Notes under the pieces: generated by a model
Seen by the model: only the letters and a program-made list of their open reading frames with translations
What the model was told of the DNA's origin: nothing
The model's database searches: none
Part shown: positions 1 to 8,959 of the stretch, one piece after another
How positions within the stretch are numbered: the stretch's first letter is position 1
Layout: each line of letters opens with the position of its first letter
Assembly: GCF_003725735.1 (NCBI RefSeq)
Contig: NZ_RJTM01000114.1
Location: 1-64,000, forward strand
Reading direction: 5' to 3'
Length of the DNA: 64,000 bases
Source: Sinomicrobium pectinilyticum
Lineage (GTDB): Bacteria > Bacteroidota > Bacteroidia > Flavobacteriales > Flavobacteriaceae
Translations under genes and position numbers: made by a program

Positions 1-3
1 TCA

Positions 4-60
4 GTTTAGCCGTCAAAGCAACCTGTTTAGCGGCTAAAGTAAATGGGTTAGCCGCTCAAC
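4..60. repeat. Three tandem 21-bp repeats at the left edge
   Basis: Three copies of a 15-bp unit, GTTTAGCCGTCAAAG, GTTTAGCGGCTAAAG and GGTTAGCCGCTCAAC, start at 4, 25 and 46, a constant period of 21 bp. The middle copy is nearly palindromic around TTTAGC/GGCTAAA. None of the frames read across the repeats gives a convincing protein, so this is probably a non-coding element cut by the window edge. A two-helical-turn period would suit protein binding, but that is inference. Confidence 0.5.
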
Positions 61-721
61 CAACTACTTCCGGTGTCAAAGGGATTGCTTTAATGGCCGT
101 TTTTCCCGAACGTTAGCGTAGGTTCTTCAATGACTGAAGACCCCCATTAACCACCCCGAGGTCAAGGCCCCGACCAAAAAACTCCACGACTCCTAAACTC
201 CCAAACCAAAGCCACGGATACGCAGATGTTTTTTTAGTGCCGCGGGGTGGGCGCACGTGGTTTTGACTGACGGGAACTTTCCGATGTGCTCCGCGAAATG
301 TAAAGTTCCCCCCTGCTCTCCTCTGACCACATTACTCCGGGACTGCAAACCTGTTGGGCTACCGATACATAAACAATTGTAAAAAACCAGGAAAATATCC
401 GCGCATCTGTGGCGGAAATGTATGAAACCTAAAGTCACCGCAATAACCCGGATCGGGGGCAGGGCTTTAACCTTTAACTTCATCATAAAGGCGGCCCCGG
501 AGTATAACCCTCAAACCGGTTTTTGGAAGACCCGGAACCCCTATGTGAGTTTCGCAATAAAAATACCGCGAACATATAACTTACAGGACAGATTTTTCCT
601 CCTTGTTCCTCAAAAAACATTAACAATAATGTTATTTTTACACTTATTTTTTGTTTTATCCTTAATTTTAATATACTTTTAGTTCCGATATAACCAATAC
701 CAATCCTTTTTATGACACTTT
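61..721. other. Intergenic region upstream of the sensor gene
   Basis: About 660 bp with no convincing gene. Two short open frames (193-486 minus, 422-682 plus) overlap each other, have low-complexity unfamiliar translations and match no family I know. Close to the sensor gene the DNA becomes very AT-rich. A short perfect inverted repeat (AACATTA, 616-622, and TAATGTT, 627-633) is followed by a T-rich run, which could be a weak terminator or leader structure. Confidence 0.5.
650..681 (+). promoter_or_regulatory. Possible Bacteroidota promoter of the sensor gene
   Basis: TTTG at 650-653 is followed after 20 bp by TACTTTTA at 674-681, one mismatch from the Bacteroidota -33/-7 pattern (TTTG, about 19 bp, TAnnTTTG). 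It lies about 40 bp before the sensor start codon. Short AT-rich matches of this kind arise easily by chance. Confidence 0.35.
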
Positions 722-3700
722 ATGAGAGCCAGGCTGTTCTTATATATACTATTCTTTTGCATTAATGCAAAGGCACAATACAGCAATTTGAAATTTGAGA
801 ACCTCTCTACCACCGAGGGGCTTTCGAGCAGTACCTGTACCGAAATATTCCAGGACAAGGACGGTTTTCTCTGGTTTGGCACCATTGATGGCCTCAACAA
901 GTATGACGGATATACTTTTACGGTATATCGCCCGGAGTTGAATGACCGGAATTCCATAAGCGGCAACCGGATAACTTCCATTACGGAAGACAGCAGGGGC
1001 AGGCTGTGGATAGGTACGAGTAACGGATTGAATGTATTGGATAAGCACACCGAAAAATTCACCCGTATCAATTTCAGTTCCGGTGAATCCGTTCGGGCGG
1101 GGGCCGTTGACGTGATCAATACGCTTTTTTATGACGATACCGCCAATACCTTGTGGATAGGAACGAAAAACGGGCTGTTAAGACTCCTGTTGGACAAAAT
1201 AGGCGAATCCTCTCTCAAAACTCCGCCATTTACCCTTTACATGCACATAGCGGGGCTTCCCCGGTCTATAGATGACAATAATATTACAAGTATCCTCAAG
1301 GACCGGAACGGTAATATCTGGATAGGCACTTCGGGAGCGCACCTCAACCGGTATGTTCCGGCATCTGAAGGCGAAGGGAAAAGGGAAGGGAAAACCGACG
1401 GCTTTGAACGTGTTGCCATGGATATTCCCCGCAGTTACGGGCTGGACCACATGCCGAAAAGCATCCTGGAAGACCGGGACGGGGATTTCTGGATAGGGAA
1501 TAACCTCTCCGGGCTGGTCATGTGGGACCGGGAGAAAGGGGTGTTTGAACAAAAGCAATACACCAGCGAAGGTAACATTCCCATATTCGATATGTTCCGG
1601 GACAACAAAGGGATGATCTGGATAGCTACGGATGGTTACGGACTATACCTTCTCGACAAGGAAAAGGATACCGTGTACCACATTACCCATAATCCTTCGG
1701 ACCCTTTTTCGCTACCCAATGACCAGCCGTCGAAAATACTTGAGGACAAAGACGGTACGTTGTGGATTGCCTCTTATAACAAGGGCGTCAGCAAACTGGT
1801 CTTATCGAAATCGGCCTTCGGGCATTACTTCTTTCAGCCGGGGAACCCCAACAGCCTGGGTGCCAAGATTGCGCAATCCGTTATACAGACCCGCAACGGA
1901 AAGATATGGATAGGTACGGATGGAGGGGGGCTTAGTGCATTTGATGAATCTACGGGGAAATTCCGGCATTACAGACACCAGAAAGGAGAACCTTCTTCCC
2001 TGAGTTCCAATAAGGTCGTATACCTGGCCGAAGGACACGAAGGCGCCTTATGGGTATGCACATGGGACGGTGGCCTCAACAAATTTGATCCCCGTACCGG
2101 GAAAGCCGTACATTACAAACACCTTCTTTCCGATCCGTATTCCATAGGGCAGAATACGGTCTGGTGTGCCGTTGAAGATAGCCGGAAACGACTGTGGGCG
2201 GGCACACAGACTGCAGGGCTTAACCTGTTTGATCCTGTTTCCGGAAAATTTTATACCTACCGGCATGATCCGGGCAAGGATTACAGCATTGCCAGCGATT
2301 TTGTCTTTCACCTTCATCTGGATTCCGGAAAACGGCTGTTGGTAGGTACGTCTTCCGGGCTTTCCGTGCTGTATCCCGAAGACTATTTAACAGAAAATAT
2401 CCCGTACGACCTGAAGTTCCGGGAAATCGAAGAAGAGGTTATAAAGGGAAACCGGGTCAATCACATTGCTGAAGATCGCCATGGCAATATCTGGCTGGGA
2501 ACAGACCTTGGCCTGCACAAACTCAATAAAAAACTGCAATGGCTAAAATCGTATTCCACCCATGACGGATTGCCCAATAATCTCGTAGTGGGAATACAGG
2601 AAGACGATACCGGCAACCTGTGGATCACAACCAAAAGCGGGCTTTCCCGCCTCAACCCCGAAACCGGGGAATTCAAGAATTTCAATACGCACGACGGGTT
2701 GCAGGGCATGGAGTTTCAAAGCAAGTCCATTGCCAGGACCCGCGACGGGCGGATACTGGCCGGGGGCATTAACGGGTTTAATATTTTTCACCCGGAAGAC
2801 ATGAATACCGGGGCAGATACTGTCCGCCCCCTGCTCACCGGATTCCGGCTGTTTAACCGGTCCGTGAAGAGCAAGGATACCATAAACGGCCGCGTATTAT
2901 TCGAAAAACCGGTTTCCAAAACAAAAACAATCCGGTTGCGGTATAACGAAGACCATATTTCCCTGGGGTTTGTCGCATTGCACTATCAAAACCCCGAAAG
3001 AGTACGTTATGCCTATACGATGGAAGGCCTTGACAAAAGCTGGATATATCCCGGTGCCAATACTACGGCCAACTACTCTAATCTTGCAGCAGGCGATTAT
3101 ACGTTTAAGGTAAAGGCTACCGTAAACGATTCCTGGGACAACGCCCCGGTATCGCGTTTGAAATTAAGTGTCCTGCCCCCTCCCTGGAAAACCTGGTGGG
3201 CTTTTGTGCTCTACGGTATTATGGCGATCTTTCTTTTCGGGCTGGGAATGCGATACTATACACGAATGGTCCGGGAGGAAAAGGAACACGAACTCGACCA
3301 GATGAAACTCCGGTTCTTTATCAATGTTTCCCATGAGTTCAGGACACCGTTGACCCTTATACTCAATCCCCTCGACAAAATACTGTCGTCATATGATAAT
3401 CCCGAAGAAGTAAAGGCCTCTGCCCAAACCATCCGCCGGAGTGCCAGGAGGCTGCTCAACCTCACTAATCAGCTGCTCGACTTCCGGAAAATGGAGCAGG
3501 GAAAGTCACCCCTGGAAACGGTCCGGGGAGACATGGTTCAATTTTGCCGGGATATTTTTTCGCTTTTTGCTGACCTGGCCGAAATGAAAGCCATTGATTT
3601 TCGCTTCGAATCCGGGGAAGAAGAGCTCATAGGGTGGTTTGACCCGGACAAAGTGGAGAAAATAATAACCAATCTTTTGTCCAATGCCCTGAAGTTTACG

Positions 3701-4978
3701 GACAGCGGGGGAAGTGTTACCCTCGAAGTATCGGGAATATCCTGGAGTTACAACCGGAGCGTAATGTTCTCCAGGTTCTTTAAGGGAGCTAAGAAAAAGA
3801 AGAGCGATGGAGTTTCCATAAAGGTAAAGGATACGGGGATAGGGTTCAGGAAAAATCATCTGAAGGAAGTCTTTACCCGGTTTTTTCACGCCAATCAAAC
3901 CGGGACAGGAACGGGAATAGGCCTCAATTTCACAAGGAGCCTTGTGGAAATTCACGGTGGGGAAATACTGGTGAGCAGTGAATACGGGAAAGGAACCGTT
4001 TTTACCGTAAAATTACCCGTGGACAGCAGACCGAATGCCTTAAAGAACGGGGATATTCCGCTCAAAAACTACATTTTCGATTCCGATACCGTAAAATCGG
4101 CGGAGTATGAGATCGCGGTTTCGGAAAGCCTTGAAAAAAGCCGGGAGAAAAAAACGGCGGACAGTGCTCCCGGAGGAAAGAAACAGGTCGTACTTATTGT
4201 TGAAGATAACAGGGAATTGCGGAGCCTTCTCAAAAATGAATTAAAGACCGGTTTTAAAATAAAAGAGGCGGCAAATGGAGCGGAGGGTCTTAAAAAGACC
4301 AAAAAACATTTCCCCGATCTTATTATCAGTGACGTCATGATGCCCGAAATGAGCGGTTTTGAATTGTGCAGAACAATAAAATCTGATATAGAAATTTGCC
4401 ATACTCCCGTTATTTTACTCACTGCACGCAGTCTTGAAGAAGATAGAGTAGCAGGATATAATACCGGTGCGGACGCATACCTTCCCAAACCCTTTCATAT
4501 GGATGTCCTGAAAGCCCGTATCCGTAACCTTCTGGAGAACAGGAAAAAACTGAGGGAAAAATTCGTTTCCGTTGTCGGGGTCGGGTCACCCGGAGAACTG
4601 GTGACAAACTCCCTCGATGAGATGTTCCTGGATAAGGTGACTAAAATTGTCATGGAAAATATCGAAAATCCCGGGTTCGAAATGGGAACGCTGTTAAAGG
4701 AAACGGCGATGAGCCGTTCGCACTTTTATCGCAAAATCAATACGCTTACCGGGCAGAATCCCAGTGGTTTTATACGCACTATACGCTTGAAATATGCTTC
4801 GGAACAGTTGCTGAAAAGGTGTTTTTCGGTTAAGGAAGTTGCTTATATGTCCGGCTTTAACTCTTCGGCATATTTCAGCAAAACCTTCCGTGAATTTTTC
4901 GGGCAAAGCCCGAATGCATTTATGGAGAGCGCCAAAGAGGCTCCGGTTTCCCGGGCAGAAGAACAGGTAAAAACTTAG
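722..4978 (+). CDS. Hybrid two-component system sensor/regulator (HTCS)
   Basis: One-protein signalling system of 1418 residues that senses an oligosaccharide in the periplasm and activates transcription in the cytoplasm. Domains in order: signal peptide (1-19); many Reg_prop beta-propeller repeats (about 25-700, recurring LWIGT and GNIWIGT motifs); a Y_Y_Y domain (about 735-815); a membrane segment (about 822-843); histidine kinase with phospho-acceptor His871 in the SHEFRTPL motif; an ATPase domain with DTGIGF and GTGIGL boxes; a receiver with phospho-acceptor Asp1204 in SDVMMPEMSG; and a C-terminal AraC-type HTH (about 1310-1405). Length and order are typical of the family and nothing is missing. 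It converges on the GH88 gene across only 33 bp. Its AraC domain is the obvious candidate to bind the three matching operators found upstream of the SusC, GH97 and GH88 genes. The exact ligand is not visible. Confidence 0.96.
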   Translation: MRARLFLYILFFCINAKAQYSNLKFENLSTTEGLSSSTCTEIFQDKDGFLWFGTIDGLNKYDGYTFTVYRPELNDRNSISGNRITSITEDSRGRLWIGTSNGLNVLDKHTEKFTRINFSSGESVRAGAVDVINTLFYDDTANTLWIGTKNGLLRLLLDKIGESSLKTPPFTLYMHIAGLPRSIDDNNITSILKDRNGNIWIGTSGAHLNRYVPASEGEGKREGKTDGFERVAMDIPRSYGLDHMPKSILEDRDGDFWIGNNLSGLVMWDREKGVFEQKQYTSEGNIPIFDMFRDNKGMIWIATDGYGLYLLDKEKDTVYHITHNPSDPFSLPNDQPSKILEDKDGTLWIASYNKGVSKLVLSKSAFGHYFFQPGNPNSLGAKIAQSVIQTRNGKIWIGTDGGGLSAFDESTGKFRHYRHQKGEPSSLSSNKVVYLAEGHEGALWVCTWDGGLNKFDPRTGKAVHYKHLLSDPYSIGQNTVWCAVEDSRKRLWAGTQTAGLNLFDPVSGKFYTYRHDPGKDYSIASDFVFHLHLDSGKRLLVGTSSGLSVLYPEDYLTENIPYDLKFREIEEEVIKGNRVNHIAEDRHGNIWLGTDLGLHKLNKKLQWLKSYSTHDGLPNNLVVGIQEDDTGNLWITTKSGLSRLNPETGEFKNFNTHDGLQGMEFQSKSIARTRDGRILAGGINGFNIFHPEDMNTGADTVRPLLTGFRLFNRSVKSKDTINGRVLFEKPVSKTKTIRLRYNEDHISLGFVALHYQNPERVRYAYTMEGLDKSWIYPGANTTANYSNLAAGDYTFKVKATVNDSWDNAPVSRLKLSVLPPPWKTWWAFVLYGIMAIFLFGLGMRYYTRMVREEKEHELDQMKLRFFINVSHEFRTPLTLILNPLDKILSSYDNPEEVKASAQTIRRSARRLLNLTNQLLDFRKMEQGKSPLETVRGDMVQFCRDIFSLFADLAEMKAIDFRFESGEEELIGWFDPDKVEKIITNLLSNALKFTDSGGSVTLEVSGISWSYNRSVMFSRFFKGAKKKKSDGVSIKVKDTGIGFRKNHLKEVFTRFFHANQTGTGTGIGLNFTRSLVEIHGGEILVSSEYGKGTVFTVKLPVDSRPNALKNGDIPLKNYIFDSDTVKSAEYEIAVSESLEKSREKKTADSAPGGKKQVVLIVEDNRELRSLLKNELKTGFKIKEAANGAEGLKKTKKHFPDLIISDVMMPEMSGFELCRTIKSDIEICHTPVILLTARSLEEDRVAGYNTGADAYLPKPFHMDVLKARIRNLLENRKKLREKFVSVVGVGSPGELVTNSLDEMFLDKVTKIVMENIENPGFEMGTLLKETAMSRSHFYRKINTLTGQNPSGFIRTIRLKYASEQLLKRCFSVKEVAYMSGFNSSAYFSKTFREFFGQSPNAFMESAKEAPVSRAEEQVKT

Positions 4979-5011
4979 ACACGATCGGAATCCCGGGTTT
5001 TCCCTTTTCAG

Positions 5012-6247
5012 CTACTTCTGCAATACCGGTACGAAATCCGCCACGGCTTTCCCTTCCTCCAGTTTCTTTAACCGCAACAGGGCCTCCAGGTAGTAATAAT
5101 CCGCGTAAATGATAGAAGCATCTACTTCACTGCCATTCGGATAATGTCCCGTGGAATGCAGTAAAAAGGCCGTATTCCTGTCATTGCTCCTGTATTCCGG
5201 AGCGCTTAGTTCCCCGAGCATTTTCTCTGCCGATTCCCGGTAGAAGCTCGCCTTTACGGGATCTTTGATATACCCGGAGAGTTCCAGCAAAGCGGAAGCC
5301 GTAATCGCGGCAGCGGAGGCATCCTTCGGTTCATGGGGAATATGTGGTGCATCAAAGTCCCAGAACGGGATCATGTCTTCCGGCAGCCTGTCCAGGTATA
5401 CGTCGGCAACTTTCTGGGCAAAGTCGAGGAATTTATCATTCCCGGTCTCCCGGTACGTCATGGTATATCCGTAGATGGCCCAGGCCTGTCCCCTGGCCCA
5501 TAAGGAATCATCAGAATATCCCTGGTGTGTCACCCCCCTGACCTTCTTTCCGGTTACGGTATCATAAACCACAACATGATAAACCGAATGGTCTTTTCTG
5601 AAATGGTTTTGCATGGTGGTTTCGGCATGTTTCAAGGCTATATCGTACAGTGAGTCATTCCCGCCGTTCTTACCGGCCCAGAACAGCAGTTCGAGGTTCA
5701 TCATATTATCGATAATGGTATTGTGCGGCCACCCCATCTTGTCTGTCATTCCCGGCCAGGAAAGGAGGGTGCCTACCTTCGGGTTATAGAGTGCAGCAAG
5801 TGTATCGGCCGTTCTTAGAATGGTTTTCCGGTAACCGGTGTCTTTTGTCAGGCGGTAACCGTTTCCAAAACTGCAGAACACCTGAAATCCAAGATCGTGA
5901 TCTGTAGCAGAACGCACCGAAAGCGGGGTCAGGTACCGGCTGAACCGGTCGGCTTCCCGTTTCCATTTTTCTTCACCGGTATACTCGTACAGGTACCACA
6001 ATGTACCCGGCCAGAAACCACTGGTCCAGTCATTGAAGGGAACAAATTTCCAGTGCCCGCCTGTTTTCGCTGTTATATTCCGTGGCAGTACCGAATCTCC
6101 AGGTATGAGTTTTAATGTCTGCGAAGCCTGTGCTACACAATAGTCGAGATTTTCATTGAGATTGAATTTATCACTATCCCGTTTTTTTCCACATCCCGTC
6201 ATTCCCACAACAAATATCAACAGAAAGTACACTCCTAATTTTTTCAT
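5012..6247 (-). CDS. GH88 unsaturated glucuronyl hydrolase, lipoprotein
   Basis: Removes the 4,5-unsaturated uronic acid from the non-reducing end of oligosaccharides left by polysaccharide lyases, so it follows the lyases of this locus. The 411-residue protein has a lipoprotein signal ending in MTGC (Cys19), which places it on a membrane facing the periplasm or surface. The (alpha/alpha)6-barrel family signatures are present: Asp118 in the DHDLGF motif and Asp180 in IIDNMMNLELLFW match the two catalytic aspartates of Bacillus GH88. The QGYSDDSLWARGQAW and FWDFDAP motifs also fit. GH105 is the nearest alternative, but the HDLGF motif favours GH88. The gene has its own predicted promoter/operator at 6520-6588 and an unusually long leader. 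Confidence 0.93.
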   Translation of the reverse strand: MKKLGVYFLLIFVVGMTGCGKKRDSDKFNLNENLDYCVAQASQTLKLIPGDSVLPRNITAKTGGHWKFVPFNDWTSGFWPGTLWYLYEYTGEEKWKREADRFSRYLTPLSVRSATDHDLGFQVFCSFGNGYRLTKDTGYRKTILRTADTLAALYNPKVGTLLSWPGMTDKMGWPHNTIIDNMMNLELLFWAGKNGGNDSLYDIALKHAETTMQNHFRKDHSVYHVVVYDTVTGKKVRGVTHQGYSDDSLWARGQAWAIYGYTMTYRETGNDKFLDFAQKVADVYLDRLPEDMIPFWDFDAPHIPHEPKDASAAAITASALLELSGYIKDPVKASFYRESAEKMLGELSAPEYRSNDRNTAFLLHSTGHYPNGSEVDASIIYADYYYLEALLRLKKLEEGKAVADFVPVLQK

Positions 6248-6330
6248 ATGTTTAAATTTTATTGAATAAAAACAGGGTTTATCCTGTATTATTTAAATCA
6301 CTTACCTCTCGATTCTCTCACAAAAGAAAA

Positions 6331-6380
6331 GGTATAGAACCCGAAAGAGCTACGGCCTTCCCGGGCATGCCTTCTATACC
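6331..6380 (-). promoter_or_regulatory. Hairpin in the GH88 leader, possible attenuator
   Basis: A perfect 9-bp inverted repeat (GGTATAGAA at 6331-6339, TTCTATACC at 6372-6380) encloses a GC-rich loop that can pair further. On the - strand the stem is followed by CCTTTTCTTTTG. It sits between the predicted GH88 promoter (-7 at 6520-6527) and the GH88 start at 6247, so a transcript from that promoter would contain it. It could be an attenuator or a stabilising leader structure; which of these is inference. Confidence 0.4.
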
Positions 6381-6519
6381 TCTTCTTCACAACTAACTAC
6401 TAACTACTATTCATCTGGTGTATTCAAAAGAACCTTCGGAACAAAACGTTTCTCCCTTTATCCTGCCCCCTGGTTCTTCATCACTCAAATTGTTTATGAC
6501 AAAAAGAGTTTTTACGCTG

Positions 6520-6588
6520 CAATTTTAAGTTTCTCCGGTAAAAACAGCTTGTAATTATTGTCCACAATAGATAAATCATGGTCCTTTT
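6520..6588 (-). promoter_or_regulatory. HTCS-type operator and promoter of GH88 (copy 3)
   Basis: The 40-bp block 6549-6588 matches the SusC-upstream block (21062-21101) at 26 of 40 positions without gaps. Half-sites lie at 6549-6560 and 6570-6581 (GATAAATCATGG). On the - strand, TAAAATTG (6520-6527) follows after 21 bp, the same distance as in the other two copies. The sequence between operator and -7 element is not conserved, so the match is not a simple duplication of the whole region. The rest of the 6248-6660 gap holds the leader hairpin and no gene. This is the weakest of the three copies. Confidence 0.62.
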
Positions 6589-6660
6589 GCCTGATTCCTG
6601 ACTACTTTTCCCGTAGTAAGGCCGTGTTTATCCTTTATTTTTTGACAGAGCCTCCCTTTG

Positions 6661-8808
6661 TTACTCCTTCACTATTTTTCTTATAAATTTCCCCGCTCCG
6701 CTTGTCAGCGTAAAGATGTAAACCCCTCTCGGAAGCGTACTTAAATCGAGCTCATGCTCTTGTCCACCCACTTTTTCTATCCTGATCAACCTGCCCAGGC
6801 TGTTGTGTATTAACAGGTTTGCATTTTTCGAAGGCGTTGCCAGCGAAATAGTGACCTTATCTGTTGCAGGGTTCGGATAAATACTGATTCCCGTAGTTTC
6901 AACCGCTGTGTCTGCGCTTGAAGAACCTATCCCTGCCGAAGATGAAACCAGAACCAATTCCCACTGCGCATTCGCACTACTTGTGCTGGCCCATTGGCCG
7001 CAGTCTGCTCCATTGGACGTTTGTCCCATGCCATCGAGGTAAAGGCCCGTGCTCACGTTTCGGATCCTGTAATAAGCACCATCAAATTGTTCCACACGCC
7101 ATTGAGCATTGGTGCTGGTTGTATTGGCCCATTGTCCACAAGCCGATCCATTGGTTGTCCGCCCCATGCCGTCGAGAAGTAATCCTGTGCCCCTGTTCCT
7201 GAATTGATGGTAACTGCCCATGGGAATCATTTCCCAATGGGAATTGACATGATTGGTAGAACTGGCATATTGCGCACAGTCATCACCGTTTGCTGTACGG
7301 CCATAGCCATCAAGGACCAATCCTGTTCCACGATTCTGCAATTGGTAATAGGCGGGGCCGCCGGACGATGGAGCTGCACTTGCGGAATTGGAGTTGATAA
7401 TGGTGCCTGAGGCATCGGTTGCTTTTATCCAATACCAATAGGTAACACCATTTTGTGCCGTGTTATCCATATAAGATGTGCCGCCGCCAATATCGCCTGC
7501 TATCATGGTGCGTCCGTTCATATCAGAATCGGTATCCCTGAAAACATCCTGCCTGCCCAGGGTAATGCCATTCCGCGTCCAGTTTAAAGAGACTGTTCCG
7601 TCGCCTGCCGTAGCGGTTAAAGAAACACTGGTGGCAGGCGTATTGGACAAAAGCGCATCGGCAATAAAAGGGGCGCCCCAGCCATTACGCGGAGTAGCCC
7701 CTACAATGGTATTGCCCATGGCGTCTGCCATTTGCGATGTGTAAGGCGTACTCTGCCCCAGACGTTCATAGGCACGCCTAACCATATTGCAGACAGAGCC
7801 CTGCCCGGTCGGGACCCCGCGGTTAGTGCCGGAAATTTCCGGCCAGGGGCCCCAACCCGCCCTGCACCGATAGACGGATTCATCATAAGGTACCGAACCG
7901 CCGAGATTGTATTTACACCAGTATTCCACTCCCGTTTTTAAGCGATTGGAGCCAAGCGTATACGGTGCATATCCCTGGTGATAAGCAATTTCGGCTAACC
8001 CCGATAACATTTCATACGATGACCAGCTATGCACCTGGTCGCGTCCTGATTCGACATTCTGCCCGTTTTCCGCTATATTTTTGTATAACGAGAAATCGTT
8101 CGGACAACCTGCGGTAGAAACAAAGGCATTCCAGGCATCGTCAAATTTGCTTTGATTGTCTGTAAATACGGCTATAGCCATAGTAGCATACATGCAGGTA
8201 GTGCTAAAATTTGCTCCGTCGGCCGCAGCAAAACCCTCCATTGGGGGAAGGAATATGTTGGTCAGCATATTCTTTGCCCGGGTAATATCAGAACTTGCCC
8301 AGCCGGTATTGGTGTGGGCCAGGATCTCCCCGGCCTGCGCCCAAAGCGGACCTTGTATCCCCGCAAGAAGCTCCACATCATTCCCGCCAATTGAATTTAA
8401 CGTACCTGACCAGGCATTGATAATGCTGATGGCCTTGTCAGTGTAAGCGCTGTCCCCGGTAATATACCCCAACAATGCCTGCACATAGCAAGCTGTAGCA
8501 TCCCTTCCATGCTGCACCCAGCCTTCATTATTATTGGAACCGCGATAAACTGCGGAATAGGGGCCCTGCATGGCATATGAAAGACTGCCGGGCTCCGAGG
8601 CTTTCAAAGCATCTAATGCCGATTTCCAGGGTTCGGCCGCCTGGTTGTTCCTTACTACATTCAGTTCATCCATGGTGCTCAGGATACCGGGATGTGTGAA
8701 TTGCGCCCGGGCCAGGCCGGTGATCATCAGAAGGACGGCCATAATCCGCATCTTTCGATACGGCATTGTTCCTTTTGCGGTCAAATAGCTGAAGATTTGA
8801 TTTTTCAT
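6661..8808 (-). CDS. Alginate-lyase-superfamily enzyme with FN3, ricin-type lectin and T9SS tail
   Basis: Predicted secreted polysaccharide lyase of 715 residues. After a signal peptide (the start may be 8808 or an internal Met at 8766 or 8751) comes an (alpha/alpha) lyase domain of the PF05426 type (about 36-390) with the motif ESGRDQVH. An FN3 domain follows (about 395-485), then a beta-trefoil made of three ricin-like repeats (about 490-625, recurring GTGLVLDGYGRT and GQWA motifs), and a type IX secretion C-terminal domain (about 640-715, YPNPATDKVTI and ending KFIRKIVKE). It should be exported and surface-attached or released. The lyase domain is a divergent paralogue of that in the next gene upstream. 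Among CAZy families PL38 (glucuronan/alginate lyases) seems closest, but I cannot prove that by eye. Confidence 0.8.
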   Translation of the reverse strand: MKNQIFSYLTAKGTMPYRKMRIMAVLLMITGLARAQFTHPGILSTMDELNVVRNNQAAEPWKSALDALKASEPGSLSYAMQGPYSAVYRGSNNNEGWVQHGRDATACYVQALLGYITGDSAYTDKAISIINAWSGTLNSIGGNDVELLAGIQGPLWAQAGEILAHTNTGWASSDITRAKNMLTNIFLPPMEGFAAADGANFSTTCMYATMAIAVFTDNQSKFDDAWNAFVSTAGCPNDFSLYKNIAENGQNVESGRDQVHSWSSYEMLSGLAEIAYHQGYAPYTLGSNRLKTGVEYWCKYNLGGSVPYDESVYRCRAGWGPWPEISGTNRGVPTGQGSVCNMVRRAYERLGQSTPYTSQMADAMGNTIVGATPRNGWGAPFIADALLSNTPATSVSLTATAGDGTVSLNWTRNGITLGRQDVFRDTDSDMNGRTMIAGDIGGGTSYMDNTAQNGVTYWYWIKATDASGTIINSNSASAAPSSGGPAYYQLQNRGTGLVLDGYGRTANGDDCAQYASSTNHVNSHWEMIPMGSYHQFRNRGTGLLLDGMGRTTNGSACGQWANTTSTNAQWRVEQFDGAYYRIRNVSTGLYLDGMGQTSNGADCGQWASTSSANAQWELVLVSSSAGIGSSSADTAVETTGISIYPNPATDKVTISLATPSKNANLLIHNSLGRLIRIEKVGGQEHELDLSTLPRGVYIFTLTSGAGKFIRKIVKE

Positions 8809-8900
8809 AATAATTTAATTCAGGGCTTGTTTACACTGGTTTCATCCCGATACCTATCAGGATCGGGTAGCTAAAAAAATACAGTACAGCAGGGTTTGAA

Positions 8901-8945
8901 TGTTGGGATACTGGAATAAATAACCATTCTTCCTGTATCCCAACA
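8901..8945. promoter_or_regulatory. Long hairpin between the two lyase genes
   Basis: TGTTGGGATACTGGA (8901-8915) and TCCTGTATCCCAACA (8931-8945) pair at 14 of 15 positions around a 15-bp loop. It begins 15 bp past the stop codon of the large lyase gene. No T-run follows directly on the - strand (a TTTTTTT tract lies about 25 bp further on), so it may be an mRNA 3' stabiliser or weak terminator. A second inverted repeat, CCCGAT (8846-8851) with ATCGGG (8862-8867), lies in the same gap. Confidence 0.6.
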
Positions 8946-8959
8946 TACTGTGATCAAAC

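Noticed and set aside
193-682. Two short open frames, 193-486 minus and 422-682 plus
   Set aside because: They overlap on opposite strands, have no signal, domain or recognisable composition, and lie in a region that looks intergenic.
8809-8959. Fourth copy of the operator upstream of the first lyase gene
   Set aside because: A loose likeness (GGAATAAATAACCATT) exists, but without half-site spacing or a TAnnATTG element at the right distance.
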